38,652 bases of DNA from NCBI GenBank assembly GCA_902760345.1, contig CACWFY010000025.1:2225-40876 (forward strand), given 5' to 3'. This document shows, one piece after another, positions 14,874 through 23,513 of this stretch. Positions within the stretch are counted from its first letter, which is position 1; each line of letters opens with the position of its first letter. Both the position numbers and the translations under genes were made by a program. A model generated the notes under the pieces. That model did no database searches. It was not told the origin of the DNA and saw only the letters and a list, made by a program, of their open reading frames with translations. The DNA comes from an uncultured Bacteroidales bacterium. Its GTDB lineage: Bacteria > Bacteroidota > Bacteroidia > Bacteroidales > Bacteroidaceae.

Positions 14874-16766
14874 TTATTCTATCGTGTAAACCAGACCTTG
14901 TGTCCAGTACTTATACCAGTCGGTACTGGTCACGCGGCTCTGTCCCCACTCGTTGAATCTTCCATAGGCATCCTTGATACACTTCTTCTCTAGGGGATAT
15001 TTGAAGTCGTAAGGAATCATGATACCATGAGGATCTTCACCCTTCTTCGACAATGTGATGGTTTTATTGGTCGTCATGTTGAAGATGTAAGGCTGAGTGG
15101 CTTCGTTCAGGAAGCTGAAGTTGGCATCTACCTTCACTTGTTCGGTTATTGGGTCATAGTGCTTGTCACCATTCTCTGTGTTGATAAAGGTGTTGGCACC
15201 TACGCCAAACATCTCGTGAACCTCCTTGTCTTCGGTTATCGTGGTGCCTTTGATGTTCTTCACCTGCAGCTTATCCCATGCACCACAAGCCACAATGCTA
15301 TATTCTACAGTGGTCTTGTCGATACGTGTAGCCTTGATGACCACGTCGTTCATGTCGTAGTCGCCCAGGTCTCTATCCTCGAAACAGAAGGTGTAAGAGT
15401 CGTTCTCAAACTCAGGAATATTCACGATAGGCTCAATACCGCCCTCTACTTCCAGAATGATATCGTTGAAGTCAGCATCAGTACCAGACTCAAAGGAAAC
15501 AAACAGTCTGTCTTCTACATTGATCCAACCGGCACGTGGGCCGTCAACAGCCATTTCACTAGCACACTTTACTGAACTCTGAAAGTTACATTCTGAATAG
15601 TTGTTGATTTCGTTATTCAGACGGCCGTCGCCATACAACTCACCCTGCTTTCTGCCATTTTCAGTTGTGGCCTTTGCACGAACCATGAAGCCAATCTTAT
15701 AACCTGCAGGGAAGGGCTTACCTGTTGTTTTACCGATCTCAGGAGTTCCTTCGCCCCAATAAACGAGCGTATAAGAAAAGCGCTTCTCGATAACGTTGTC
15801 TTCCTTTACACCGAAATGCTGGTTGAAAGGAATAGCCTTGAACTTAGGCAGAGCGTTGAGGAAGTCTTTAGCATTACCGCCGTTGTTGACGTAAGTGTCC
15901 AAATCAGCCTGCTTGAAGTAATAATAGTAAAGGTCTGAATTATACACCTCATTACCATATTTCTCAGCCTGATCAGACTTGTAAACAGGCGACACGACGA
16001 TATCATGGGTACCTGTCGTCACGGGATATACCTTATCGTTCACATATTGGCTCTCCCAAATCAAAGGAAGGTTATTGTACTGTCTTCCGTTCTTGAAGTA
16101 CGAGAAGACAATGTCTTTGAACAGCTGGGTGAAATCATCAGAATAGCCCGCAGCCGGTTTCTTCCATGCTTGATAAGCCTCGTTGCTCATACCATAGAGC
16201 ATCTGGCCAGGCAACCATTTACGCTGACTGGCAAACGACTCTACTTCTTCTGTCAGCGTTACGCTCGAGAAATCAGTTTCTTCCTGCGCTCTAAATGAGC
16301 GAGCAGCAGCTACGGTTGTGAAATTGGCACTACCGTTGTTCACTAACTTCATCAGTCGCTTGCCTTTATACTCGATGGCGGCATAGATGCTCTTACTGTT
16401 TGATGGAGCATCGTAAACCAATGTCACCTGTGAGCCACTCGCGTTAGCATCCTCGTTCAGTTTCAACAGTGACGTCTCGGTAGCAGCATTGCCCTCGTCG
16501 TCTGTCACGTCCTTGCTGATAAGAGCATACAACTGAACCTTCGATGTACCTGAAGGAATGCCCGTAATGGTCACGTTTCCAGAGGTCGTTGTACACCAGT
16601 CGTGATTTTTGTCAAACGTTACGCCAAAAACCTTTTGCACGTTCTCCTGAATGTCGGTGTTTGTGTCATCACCACCCGATGGCGTTGGAGGAGTAAAAGC
16701 AAAGTCATTCTTCGAACATCCTGCCAAAGCAAGAGCACAAACTGTAAATAAAAATACCTTCTTCAT
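14874..16766 (-). CDS. LruC domain-containing lipoprotein
   Basis: A 630-residue surface lipoprotein. The signal peptide ends in LAGC. A Thr/Pro/Gly/Asp-rich linker is followed by beta-rich segments. A DUF4114-like block is seen around residues 430-455 (VSFESGTDADFNDIILEVEGG), and the C-terminal LruC domain (about 470-630) opens with FCFEDRDLGDYDMNDVVIK and ends YKYWTQGLVYTIE. The acidic Asp-rich loops (DADFND, DYDMND) look like calcium-binding sites. LruC proteins occur in Leptospira and Bacteroidota; function unknown, possibly surface adhesion. The start at 16766 leads directly into the lipoprotein signal. Monocistronic, with a strong terminator behind it. Confidence 0.85.
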   Translation of the reverse strand: MKKVFLFTVCALALAGCSKNDFAFTPPTPSGGDDTNTDIQENVQKVFGVTFDKNHDWCTTTSGNVTITGIPSGTSKVQLYALISKDVTDDEGNAATETSLLKLNEDANASGSQVTLVYDAPSNSKSIYAAIEYKGKRLMKLVNNGSANFTTVAAARSFRAQEETDFSSVTLTEEVESFASQRKWLPGQMLYGMSNEAYQAWKKPAAGYSDDFTQLFKDIVFSYFKNGRQYNNLPLIWESQYVNDKVYPVTTGTHDIVVSPVYKSDQAEKYGNEVYNSDLYYYYFKQADLDTYVNNGGNAKDFLNALPKFKAIPFNQHFGVKEDNVIEKRFSYTLVYWGEGTPEIGKTTGKPFPAGYKIGFMVRAKATTENGRKQGELYGDGRLNNEINNYSECNFQSSVKCASEMAVDGPRAGWINVEDRLFVSFESGTDADFNDIILEVEGGIEPIVNIPEFENDSYTFCFEDRDLGDYDMNDVVIKATRIDKTTVEYSIVACGAWDKLQVKNIKGTTITEDKEVHEMFGVGANTFINTENGDKHYDPITEQVKVDANFSFLNEATQPYIFNMTTNKTITLSKKGEDPHGIMIPYDFKYPLEKKCIKDAYGRFNEWGQSRVTSTDWYKYWTQGLVYTIE

Positions 16767-16881
16767 TTTTGTATTCGTCAATATAACTATATTTTTGACT
16801 GCAAATTTCGGAAAAAATCAGAAAAAAAAGAAAATCGTTGGCATATATTTAACAATATTTTACCATTCAGGTGTCTAACCG

Positions 16882-18453
16882 TTATGGTCTCCGCTGCTGT
16901 TCTGTTTCTTCACGCTTTGCTTTATAGAAGCGGTCGACGAAGTCAATCTGCTGGCGATTGGGTACCATGATAAGCGAGGCACCATTGCTGAATTGCATGG
17001 TGGTGGGCTTGTCTTGGTCGAAGGTGGGCCAGTAGGGCAGACCCTTGCCGTTGGGGTTGCCTGTCTTGGCGAAGTTCACCCAGTACTGCTGCAATATCTC
17101 TGCCACCGCAGCCTCATGGGGATACTTGTCGGGCTGGCCGAGGAAAGTCTCGTTCAGATACATGATGTCGTCGGCATGAGCCACACCTTTGCGCCGTTTA
17201 TCGGGCGAGAAACTGAGCGTAGAGGGCTGGGCGAGAAAGGCGGCATAAACGGCACTCTTGCCCGTCTTGGCTTGCAGACTTGCCCAAGCAAAGGAAGGCC
17301 AGGCAAAGCCCATATCACGGAAGGCGTCACCAAAGCCGTGCCAGGCTTCGTCGTCGGTATTGCCAGGATAGACCTTCAGGGCCTCGTCGGCATAGTCGCC
17401 AAAAATCTGGCGTACCGTCTTCTTATAGTCCTCTGCCGTGATATTGCCTGGTGCAAAGAGGGCACCCTCGTCGCTGTTGGTCATCACAATGACAGGAACG
17501 TCGTTGTATTCACCACGCTCATAGAGACGATACTGGTCGTCGCAGATGACATAGCCGTCAACACAGGGCCAGAAGCCTGCAAAGCCTACATTGCCGTCGC
17601 ACAGTTCCATGGCCGACATCTTACGCATCTGCTTGATATTCTTTTTCTTTAGATGCTTCTGGAAGGCCAGTCCCTGCTGTTCGGCACCTTTCTGCGAGGC
17701 ATCCAAACCTAATGTGCGTGGCTGGTCTGTCCAAGGAGCGAATGAACCACCGCTATGGCTGATGGCTGCGCGGAAGAGGCCCTTGGCCAAAGGCGAGGCG
17801 CAAAGCATACTACAACTGATGGCGCCAGCCGACTCGCCAAAGATGGTGACTTTCGATGGGTCGCCGCCAAAGTTCTGGATGTTGCGTTGTACCCACTCTA
17901 GGGCGTATATCTGATCCAACAGACCATAGTTGCCGGAATGGCCGTCGGGCGACTCCTTGCTGAGTTCTGGGTGTGCCAGAAAACCCAAGGCGCCAGTGCG
18001 ATACTCGACGCTGACAATGACGACACCACGACGGGCAAGACTTGTCCACAAGTCGCCACCATACCACTCTGTCTGGAAGCCGCCACCATGAATCCATACC
18101 ATTACGGGCAGACGGTCGCTGGCCGACTTGGCAGGAGTGGCAATGCCCAGATACAGACAGTCCTCACTCATCATGTCTGCTGTTCGTCCAGGACGTGTGG
18201 GCTGTGGCGGCAGTGGACCAAACGTGTCGCAAAGTCTCACTCCTTCCCACGCTTTTGCAGGCTGAGGAGCACGCCAACGCAGGTCACCGACTGGTGGTGC
18301 GGCATAGGGGATAGCTCGATAGATGGCCAAGTCTGAACCGTCAGCAACTCCTTCTACGTCGCCTGTTTCCACATGCGTTCTCAACAGTGGCTGACTCTGT
18401 GCCCCTGCAGTCAGCAGTAGTCCTAAGACTAACAAACAAAAATACTTTCTCAT
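16882..18453 (-). CDS. Secreted type B carboxylesterase/lipase
   Basis: A 523-residue alpha/beta hydrolase. It has a signal peptide (MRKYFCLLVLGLLLTAGAQS), the oxyanion-hole region VMVWIHGGGFQTEWYGG, and the nucleophile elbow FGESAGAISCSMLC with Ser at about residue 209. The catalytic acid is probably in VIVMTNSDEGALF, and the His in RKGVAHADDIMYL near residue 430. The signature EDCLYLGIATP is also present. It would cleave ester bonds outside the cytoplasm, and family members in gut Bacteroidota act on plant or xenobiotic esters. It starts 26 bases after the topB stop in the same direction. Natural substrate unknown. Confidence 0.9.
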   Translation of the reverse strand: MRKYFCLLVLGLLLTAGAQSQPLLRTHVETGDVEGVADGSDLAIYRAIPYAAPPVGDLRWRAPQPAKAWEGVRLCDTFGPLPPQPTRPGRTADMMSEDCLYLGIATPAKSASDRLPVMVWIHGGGFQTEWYGGDLWTSLARRGVVIVSVEYRTGALGFLAHPELSKESPDGHSGNYGLLDQIYALEWVQRNIQNFGGDPSKVTIFGESAGAISCSMLCASPLAKGLFRAAISHSGGSFAPWTDQPRTLGLDASQKGAEQQGLAFQKHLKKKNIKQMRKMSAMELCDGNVGFAGFWPCVDGYVICDDQYRLYERGEYNDVPVIVMTNSDEGALFAPGNITAEDYKKTVRQIFGDYADEALKVYPGNTDDEAWHGFGDAFRDMGFAWPSFAWASLQAKTGKSAVYAAFLAQPSTLSFSPDKRRKGVAHADDIMYLNETFLGQPDKYPHEAAVAEILQQYWVNFAKTGNPNGKGLPYWPTFDQDKPTTMQFSNGASLIMVPNRQQIDFVDRFYKAKREETEQQRRP

Positions 18454-18479
18454 AAGGATTTTCAGATAATGTTTAATGA

Positions 18480-20342
18480 TTATTCTTTCTTGCTCTTTTT
18501 CTTCTTAGCCTCTTCTTCGGGCATCACTGTGACACGACGGTTGGTAGGGTCGCTGATGACATCATGGACAATGGTGGTAACCTGTGCTTTGAGTTCACTG
18601 ATGAACTGCTGGGCGTCATATTTCTGCGACTCGATGTCGCGCAGCTTCTTCTCCCAGATACCTGTGAGTTCGCAACTCTTCAGCAGGTCTTCGCGAATCA
18701 GGTCGATGAGTTCAATTCCGGTAGGTGTGGCTACCAGACGCTTGCGTTCTTTGCGAATGTACTTACGCTTGAAGAGGGTCTCGATGATGGCGGCACGTGT
18801 AGAAGGGCGGCCGATACCGTTCTCCTTCATGGCACGGCGCAACTCCTCATCTTCGACCAACTTTCCAGCAGTCTCCATAGCACGTAGCAAGGTAGCCTCC
18901 GTATAATAGGGTGGTGGTGTGGTCATCTTCTCTGTCAGCGTGGGCTGATGAGGTCCGCTCTCACCTTGCTGGAATGCTGGTAGCGTGCGCTCTTCTTCGT
19001 CAGGCTTCTTCTCGTCATCATCACTCTGCACATCCTTTGCATAGACAGCACGCCAGCCTGGGTCAAGGATGGTACGGCCAGTGACTTTAAACTCAATCTC
19101 GTCAACAGTGCCGAGCACGGTGGTCTGGGCGTATTTGCAGTCAGGATAAAAGACGGCGATAAAGCGACGCGCTACGAGGTCAAAGACCTTACGTTGCATG
19201 TCGGTAAGTGCTGTGGGGATCATGCCTGTAGGGATGATGGCATGGTGGTCGGTGACCTTCGACGAGTCGAACACCTTTTTTGATTTTGTCAGAGGCTTAC
19301 CTCCCAATGGGCGCACCAGATCGGCATAGGGCGCTGTGCCTGCATGCTTCACCTGGAACAGGCCGTTCATGGTCTGTGGACACTTGGCATAGACGTCGTC
19401 GGGCAGGAAGGTGGTGTCGACACGCGGATAGGTGGTCAACTTCTGCTCGTAGAGCTGCTGGATGATGTTCAGCGTGGTCTCTGCGGAGAATCCGAACTTC
19501 TTGTTGCAGTCCACCTGTAGGGAGGTGAGGTCGTAGAGTGAGGGTGGCGTTTCCTTACCGTTCTTCTTCTCGACCTGCGTGATGGTGAACGGCTTGCCCT
19601 CGATGGTCTTGAAAGCCTGCTCACCTTCTTCCTTCGACGTGAACCTGCCCTTCGTAGCGGTAAACGTGGTATCGCGATAGACGGTAGCGAGTACCCAGTA
19701 AGGTTCTGGCTTGAAATTGTCTATTTCTTTCTGGCGGTTGACGATGAGTGCAAGGGTAGGGGTCTGTACACGCCCGATGCTGAGCACCTGACGGTTCTGA
19801 CCATATTTAATGGTGTACAGGCGTGTGCAGTTGATGCCCAGCAGCCAGTCGCCTACGGCACGGGATAGACCAGCCATATAGAGTGACTGATAGTTGCTTT
19901 GGTCTTTCAGCGTGGCAAAGCCTTCGCGGATAGCCTCGTCAGTCATGCTGGAAATCCACAGACGCTGCACAGGACATGTAGCCCCTGCTTTCTGCATCAC
20001 CCAGCGCTGGATGAGTTCACCCTCCTGACCAGCGTCACCACAGTTGATGATGCCGTCAGCGGCCTGCATCAGTCGTTCGATGACGGCAAACTGTTTCTTG
20101 ATGCCCTCATCGTCCTTCAGACGGATGCCAAAGCGTGGGGGGATCATCGGCAACGCTGTCAGACTCCACGCCTTCCACATGGGCGTATAGTCTTCAGGCA
20201 TCTTCAGCTCACACAGGTGACCGAATGTCCACGTCACCTGATAGCCGTTGCCTTCCATATATCCGTCGCGGCTGGCTGTCGCTCCAATGATGCGAGCGAT
20301 ATCCTTGGCTACACTAGGTTTCTCTGCTATACAAACAATCAT
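18480..20342 (-). CDS. topB: DNA topoisomerase III
   Basis: A 620-residue type IA topoisomerase that relaxes and decatenates DNA in the cytoplasm. It starts with a Toprim domain (MIVCIAEKPSVAKDIARIIG..., acidic motif CGDAGQEGELIQRW), followed by the topoisomerase core. The active-site Tyr is about residue 305, in KLTTYPRVDTTFLP. VGDWLLGINCTRLYTIKYG and GRPSTRAAIIETLFKRKYI are also family hallmarks. It ends with a Lys-rich tail (EEAKKKKSKKE). The start codon lies inside a perfect hairpin. It is downstream of cydB in the same direction, with a 62-base gap. Confidence 0.95.
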   Translation of the reverse strand: MIVCIAEKPSVAKDIARIIGATASRDGYMEGNGYQVTWTFGHLCELKMPEDYTPMWKAWSLTALPMIPPRFGIRLKDDEGIKKQFAVIERLMQAADGIINCGDAGQEGELIQRWVMQKAGATCPVQRLWISSMTDEAIREGFATLKDQSNYQSLYMAGLSRAVGDWLLGINCTRLYTIKYGQNRQVLSIGRVQTPTLALIVNRQKEIDNFKPEPYWVLATVYRDTTFTATKGRFTSKEEGEQAFKTIEGKPFTITQVEKKNGKETPPSLYDLTSLQVDCNKKFGFSAETTLNIIQQLYEQKLTTYPRVDTTFLPDDVYAKCPQTMNGLFQVKHAGTAPYADLVRPLGGKPLTKSKKVFDSSKVTDHHAIIPTGMIPTALTDMQRKVFDLVARRFIAVFYPDCKYAQTTVLGTVDEIEFKVTGRTILDPGWRAVYAKDVQSDDDEKKPDEEERTLPAFQQGESGPHQPTLTEKMTTPPPYYTEATLLRAMETAGKLVEDEELRRAMKENGIGRPSTRAAIIETLFKRKYIRKERKRLVATPTGIELIDLIREDLLKSCELTGIWEKKLRDIESQKYDAQQFISELKAQVTTIVHDVISDPTNRRVTVMPEEEAKKKKSKKE

Positions 20343-20383
20343 GGCTGCAAAATTACTCAATTCTCTTGAATTTTGCAGCCATG
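20340..20383 (-). promoter_or_regulatory. Perfect 15-bp hairpin ending on the topB start codon
   Basis: CATGGCTGCAAAATT (20340-20354) and AATTTTGCAGCCATG (20369-20383) are exact reverse complements around a 14-base loop. On the minus strand the 3' arm ends exactly with the topB ATG, so in mRNA the start codon and ribosome-binding area would be paired. It could also be a terminator for cydB, but there is no T tract. TAATTTTG (minus strand 20355-20348) within it also matches the -7 promoter consensus. Confidence 0.6.
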
Positions 20384-20404
20384 AAGCGTGATAATTTAGT
20401 ATTT

Positions 20405-21550
20405 TTAATACGCGTGTCCGTCGTTGATCTCTTCTTTCGTCAACTTCTTACTGTCAATGGCGCGCCAGGCATAGACGATGTAGGCAAGCACGAAGGGGAC
20501 GAGCAGCGAGACATAGAACATCGTACGCAGCGTGAACTCGCTGGAGCACGAGTTCGCAAGCGTCAGCGACGACTGCAGGTCGGCTGTCGAAGGATAGTAG
20601 GCCGTATGGTTCCATGCTGACATCAGCAACAGGGGCAGTACGGTAAGAATGGTACCTATGCCTGCAGGCCAGATGCCACCAATATAGTCTTTCGAGACAA
20701 TGGTCTTGCCAATGCCATAGAGCACCAGTACGACACCCACCAGCAGCACAATGGTGAGATACCACATATCGATGAAGTTGTGCAGATACTTATAGGGCTC
20801 CATGAAGATGACGCCAGCGTCGTCGTAGGCAAAGCCATCCTTCAGCAGCAAATGTGCCAGATAGGCCACAAACAGAATGAGGAACGGTACGGCGGCACCT
20901 ATCAGGCGCACGCTGCCGCGTGAACGGATATCCTCGTCGGCCACATTATTCATTATATAAAGGATGCCCAGCACACGCGCTAGGAACATCACTGCCAGTC
21001 CGAAGATGAGCACCCATGGGTTGAGCAGGGCGTCGAGACCGTGTGAGGCATTGGCCCAGTGGGATATCACGGGGGTAATTGCGCCAGCGTCTACCAAATT
21101 GCTTTTCTCGACAATGAAGTTGCTACCCTCGAAGAACGTAGCGACGGCACCACCCAGCAACAGCGGACCCAGCAGACCGTTGAGCGTCAGGAAGAACTGG
21201 AAGGTCTTGGGACCAAGGAAGTTGCCCAACTTGTTCTGGAACTCATAACTGACAGCCTGCAACACAAAAGTGAAGAGGATAATCATCCATAACCAGTAGG
21301 CTCCGCCAAAGCTAGTGGAATAGAATAGCGGGAATGAGGCGAAGAACGCACCGCCAAAGGTTACCAGCGTGGTGAATGTAAACTCCCATTTACGACCTGT
21401 GGAGTTGTAGACGAGCCGTTGTCCCTCGTCGGTATATCCTAAGGAACGTGCTACGGAGTTGGCACCCTGAACAAACAGCAAGAATACTAATATCGCACCC
21501 AGCAGTGATACGATGAAGCACCAGTAGTGCTGTAAGAATTCGTAACTCAT
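20405..21550 (-). CDS. cydB: Cytochrome bd ubiquinol oxidase subunit II
   Basis: A 381-residue polytopic inner-membrane protein, close in length to E. coli CydB. It has eight or nine hydrophobic helices with family motifs such as GFGGAFFASFPLFYSTSFGG and a hydrophobic end running to DGHAY. CydB binds no haem itself but forms the heterodimer with CydA and contacts quinone. It follows cydA after 30 bases in the same operon. The bd oxidase gives high oxygen affinity, useful for an anaerobe meeting traces of oxygen. Confidence 0.95.
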   Translation of the reverse strand: MSYEFLQHYWCFIVSLLGAILVFLLFVQGANSVARSLGYTDEGQRLVYNSTGRKWEFTFTTLVTFGGAFFASFPLFYSTSFGGAYWLWMIILFTFVLQAVSYEFQNKLGNFLGPKTFQFFLTLNGLLGPLLLGGAVATFFEGSNFIVEKSNLVDAGAITPVISHWANASHGLDALLNPWVLIFGLAVMFLARVLGILYIMNNVADEDIRSRGSVRLIGAAVPFLILFVAYLAHLLLKDGFAYDDAGVIFMEPYKYLHNFIDMWYLTIVLLVGVVLVLYGIGKTIVSKDYIGGIWPAGIGTILTVLPLLLMSAWNHTAYYPSTADLQSSLTLANSCSSEFTLRTMFYVSLLVPFVLAYIVYAWRAIDSKKLTKEEINDGHAY

Positions 21551-21580
21551 ATATTTACAGATTTGACGATTTACAATTTA

Positions 21581-23161
21581 CTATTTTTCCGGTCCCTTTT
21601 TGATTTGCTTCAGCAGAATATTGATTTCTACGGCAAGCATCGTGCTGAAGAGCGCCAGGAAGAGGAAGAACGTCAGGGCTACGCTCGACGCGTTGAGGTC
21701 GCTGACAGATGCCCATGTGGGCAACATGTCCTGAATAGTCCAGGGCTGTCGTCCGAACTCAGCTACCAGCCATCCGCACTCTGAGGCGATATAGGCCAAC
21801 GGTACCAATAGAATGGCTGCCCAATAGTGCCAGTCGGGCAAACCGGTGATGCCCTTGGCGTCGGCTGCTGTCTCTGGCAACAGACCTATGGTGGCCAGTA
21901 GTCGTCGTGTGAAGATAGACAGGAAGGGTACGTCGTAGACCATCAGCAGCAAGACAATGAAATAGAGAATGAACACGCAGCCCAGTCCCACCATGATGCG
22001 GAACGCCCAGAAGTTGACGGCAATGGGAGGCACTACGTCTTCCTTGTCCTTGATATAGCCATAGCCAAAGTACTGCATGTTGGCATTGAGAATTGACAAC
22101 TGAGCATTGATCGTCTCTTCGTCAGCCCCCTCAGCCTTTGCCTTGCGGTAGGCGGCAAGGGCGGCAATGGCCTGTTTGCCGCGGGCTATCTTCTCGTCAA
22201 CCGACGGCTCTTGGGTGCCGTCAGCACGGGTATATCCGTTCAAAATATCGTTGATGCCTGGCACATACCCCTGAAAGTCGTTGGTAGCCATAAACGACAA
22301 CGCATATGGCACCTCAATGCCCTCTATAATCTTCAGCCCCTGAGCCGTTCCACCATCGTAGAGGGCCTCCATAGCAGCCAGCTTCATGGGCTGTACCTCG
22401 CTCACGCTTTGGGCTGACTTATGGCCTGTGGCACCAGCCAGCAGAGCAGCAATAAGACCTACCCACACACCAATCTTCATGCTCTCTGTGGCCAGGCGTG
22501 TCTCACGCTTCTTCATCAGATACCAGCAGCACACAGCCACACAGAAAACGGCGCCGATAATCCACGACGAGATAACGGTATGGAAGAATTTGTCGACGGC
22601 AAACGGCGACAGTGCCACGTCGGCAAACGACACCATCTCGTTGCGCATGGTGTCAGGGTTGAACGCACAGCCCACTGGATATTGCATCCACGCATTGGCC
22701 ACGAGTATCCACCAGGCGGAAATCGTAGCGCCCAGCCCCGTCAGCCAGGTAGAGGCCAGATGGAATCCTGGCGACACCTTCTTCCAACCGAAATACATGA
22801 CGGCCACAAACGTCGACTCCATGAAGAAGGCTACAATGCCTTCGACAGCCAGTGGAGCGCCAAAGATGTCGCCTACGAACCAGGAGTAGTTCGACCAGTT
22901 GGTGCCAAACTCAAACTCCAGGATGATGCCCGTAGCGACGCCCATGGCAAAGTTGATGCCGAAGAGGCGCTGCCAGAACTGTGCCGCGCGTTTCCAGAAG
23001 TCATCACGTGTACGATAGTACTTAGTCTCCACAATGCCCATGATGACGGCCAGTCCCAGCGTCAGCGGTACAAACAGCCAATGATAGATGGCCGTGATAG
23101 CAAACTGCGCTCTCGACCAGTCAACGGTACCGCAATCAATGTTTAAAATCAGGTTTGTCAT
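21581..23161 (-). CDS. cydA: Cytochrome bd ubiquinol oxidase subunit I
   Basis: A 526-residue inner-membrane catalytic subunit. The haem-ligand His is in AIYHWLFVPLTLGLAV (about residue 27). Other motifs are GVATGIILEFEFGTNWSNYSWFVGDIFGAPLAVEG and the conserved GWLVAEFGRQPW near the end. The central quinol loop (about 260-330) contains ADGTQEPSVDEKIARGKQAI. It transfers electrons from quinol to oxygen, producing water. Located between DUF4492 and cydB. No cydC/cydD maturation genes are in the window. Confidence 0.96.
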   Translation of the reverse strand: MTNLILNIDCGTVDWSRAQFAITAIYHWLFVPLTLGLAVIMGIVETKYYRTRDDFWKRAAQFWQRLFGINFAMGVATGIILEFEFGTNWSNYSWFVGDIFGAPLAVEGIVAFFMESTFVAVMYFGWKKVSPGFHLASTWLTGLGATISAWWILVANAWMQYPVGCAFNPDTMRNEMVSFADVALSPFAVDKFFHTVISSWIIGAVFCVAVCCWYLMKKRETRLATESMKIGVWVGLIAALLAGATGHKSAQSVSEVQPMKLAAMEALYDGGTAQGLKIIEGIEVPYALSFMATNDFQGYVPGINDILNGYTRADGTQEPSVDEKIARGKQAIAALAAYRKAKAEGADEETINAQLSILNANMQYFGYGYIKDKEDVVPPIAVNFWAFRIMVGLGCVFILYFIVLLLMVYDVPFLSIFTRRLLATIGLLPETAADAKGITGLPDWHYWAAILLVPLAYIASECGWLVAEFGRQPWTIQDMLPTWASVSDLNASSVALTFFLFLALFSTMLAVEINILLKQIKKGPEK

Positions 23162-23170
23162 ACATATTAT

Positions 23171-23386
23171 TTATTTAAGGATTTGTGTCGCTACATAGTC
23201 GGCCTCATGTCCCTCTTCAGCGTGCTCTTTCAGAAAGTTGGGGAAGAAGAAAACTTTGAGGATGGCAAAGATGATAAACAGCTTGATGAGGATGATAGCC
23301 CATAGCGTTCGTCCCAGCGTCATCTGGCGAAAACCGTCGTAGTAGAAGCGGAAAATGCGATATGGTAAGCTGTTCTTGGCCGCCAT
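23171..23386 (-). CDS. DUF4492 small membrane protein, first gene of the cyd operon
   Basis: A 71-residue protein with one hydrophobic helix (about 28-48: LWAIILIKLFIIFAILKVFFF) after a basic N terminus (LPYRIFRFYYDGFRQMTLG), then an acidic tail. DUF4492 proteins are regularly found just upstream of cydA in Bacteroidota, and here the gap is 9 bases. By analogy with CydX it may be an accessory or assembly subunit of the bd oxidase, but it is unrelated in sequence to CydX. The promoter at 23447-23416 serves the whole set. Confidence 0.88.
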   Translation of the reverse strand: MAAKNSLPYRIFRFYYDGFRQMTLGRTLWAIILIKLFIIFAILKVFFFPNFLKEHAEEGHEADYVATQILK

Positions 23387-23415
23387 GATTGTTTAGATTA
23401 GCGTTAATAATGTTG

Positions 23416-23447
23416 CAAATATAGTAAATAAATTCTAAACGACCAAC
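23416..23447 (-). promoter_or_regulatory. Promoter of the DUF4492-cydAB operon
   Basis: On the minus strand TATATTTG (23423-23416) matches TAnnTTTG exactly, with GTTG (23447-23444) twenty bases upstream as a near -33 box. The predicted start near 23409 gives a leader of about 23 bases. Confidence 0.6.
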
Positions 23448-23452
23448 TTTTC

Positions 23453-23485
23453 TTTGTTGTTTTCGAAGAAAAATTTTTATCTTTG
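23453..23485 (+). promoter_or_regulatory. Promoter of the export operon
   Basis: TTTG at 23453-23456 and TATCTTTG at 23478-23485 are separated by 21 bases, a full match to the Bacteroidota consensus. Transcription would begin near 23492, inside the palindrome described separately. Confidence 0.75.
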
Positions 23486-23502
23486 CAGCTGTTTTCGAAA
23501 AC
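23459..23502. promoter_or_regulatory. Paired GTTTTCGAA boxes flanking the -7 element
   Basis: GTTTTCGAAAAC (23491-23502) is a perfect 12-bp palindrome at the start point of the export operon. The half-palindrome GTTTTCGAAG lies at 23459-23468, between the -33 and -7 boxes. The two are 32 bases apart, about three helical turns, which fits cooperative binding of a repressor. This is inference; no cognate regulator is adjacent. Confidence 0.5.
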
Positions 23503-23513
23503 ATGTAATCTCT

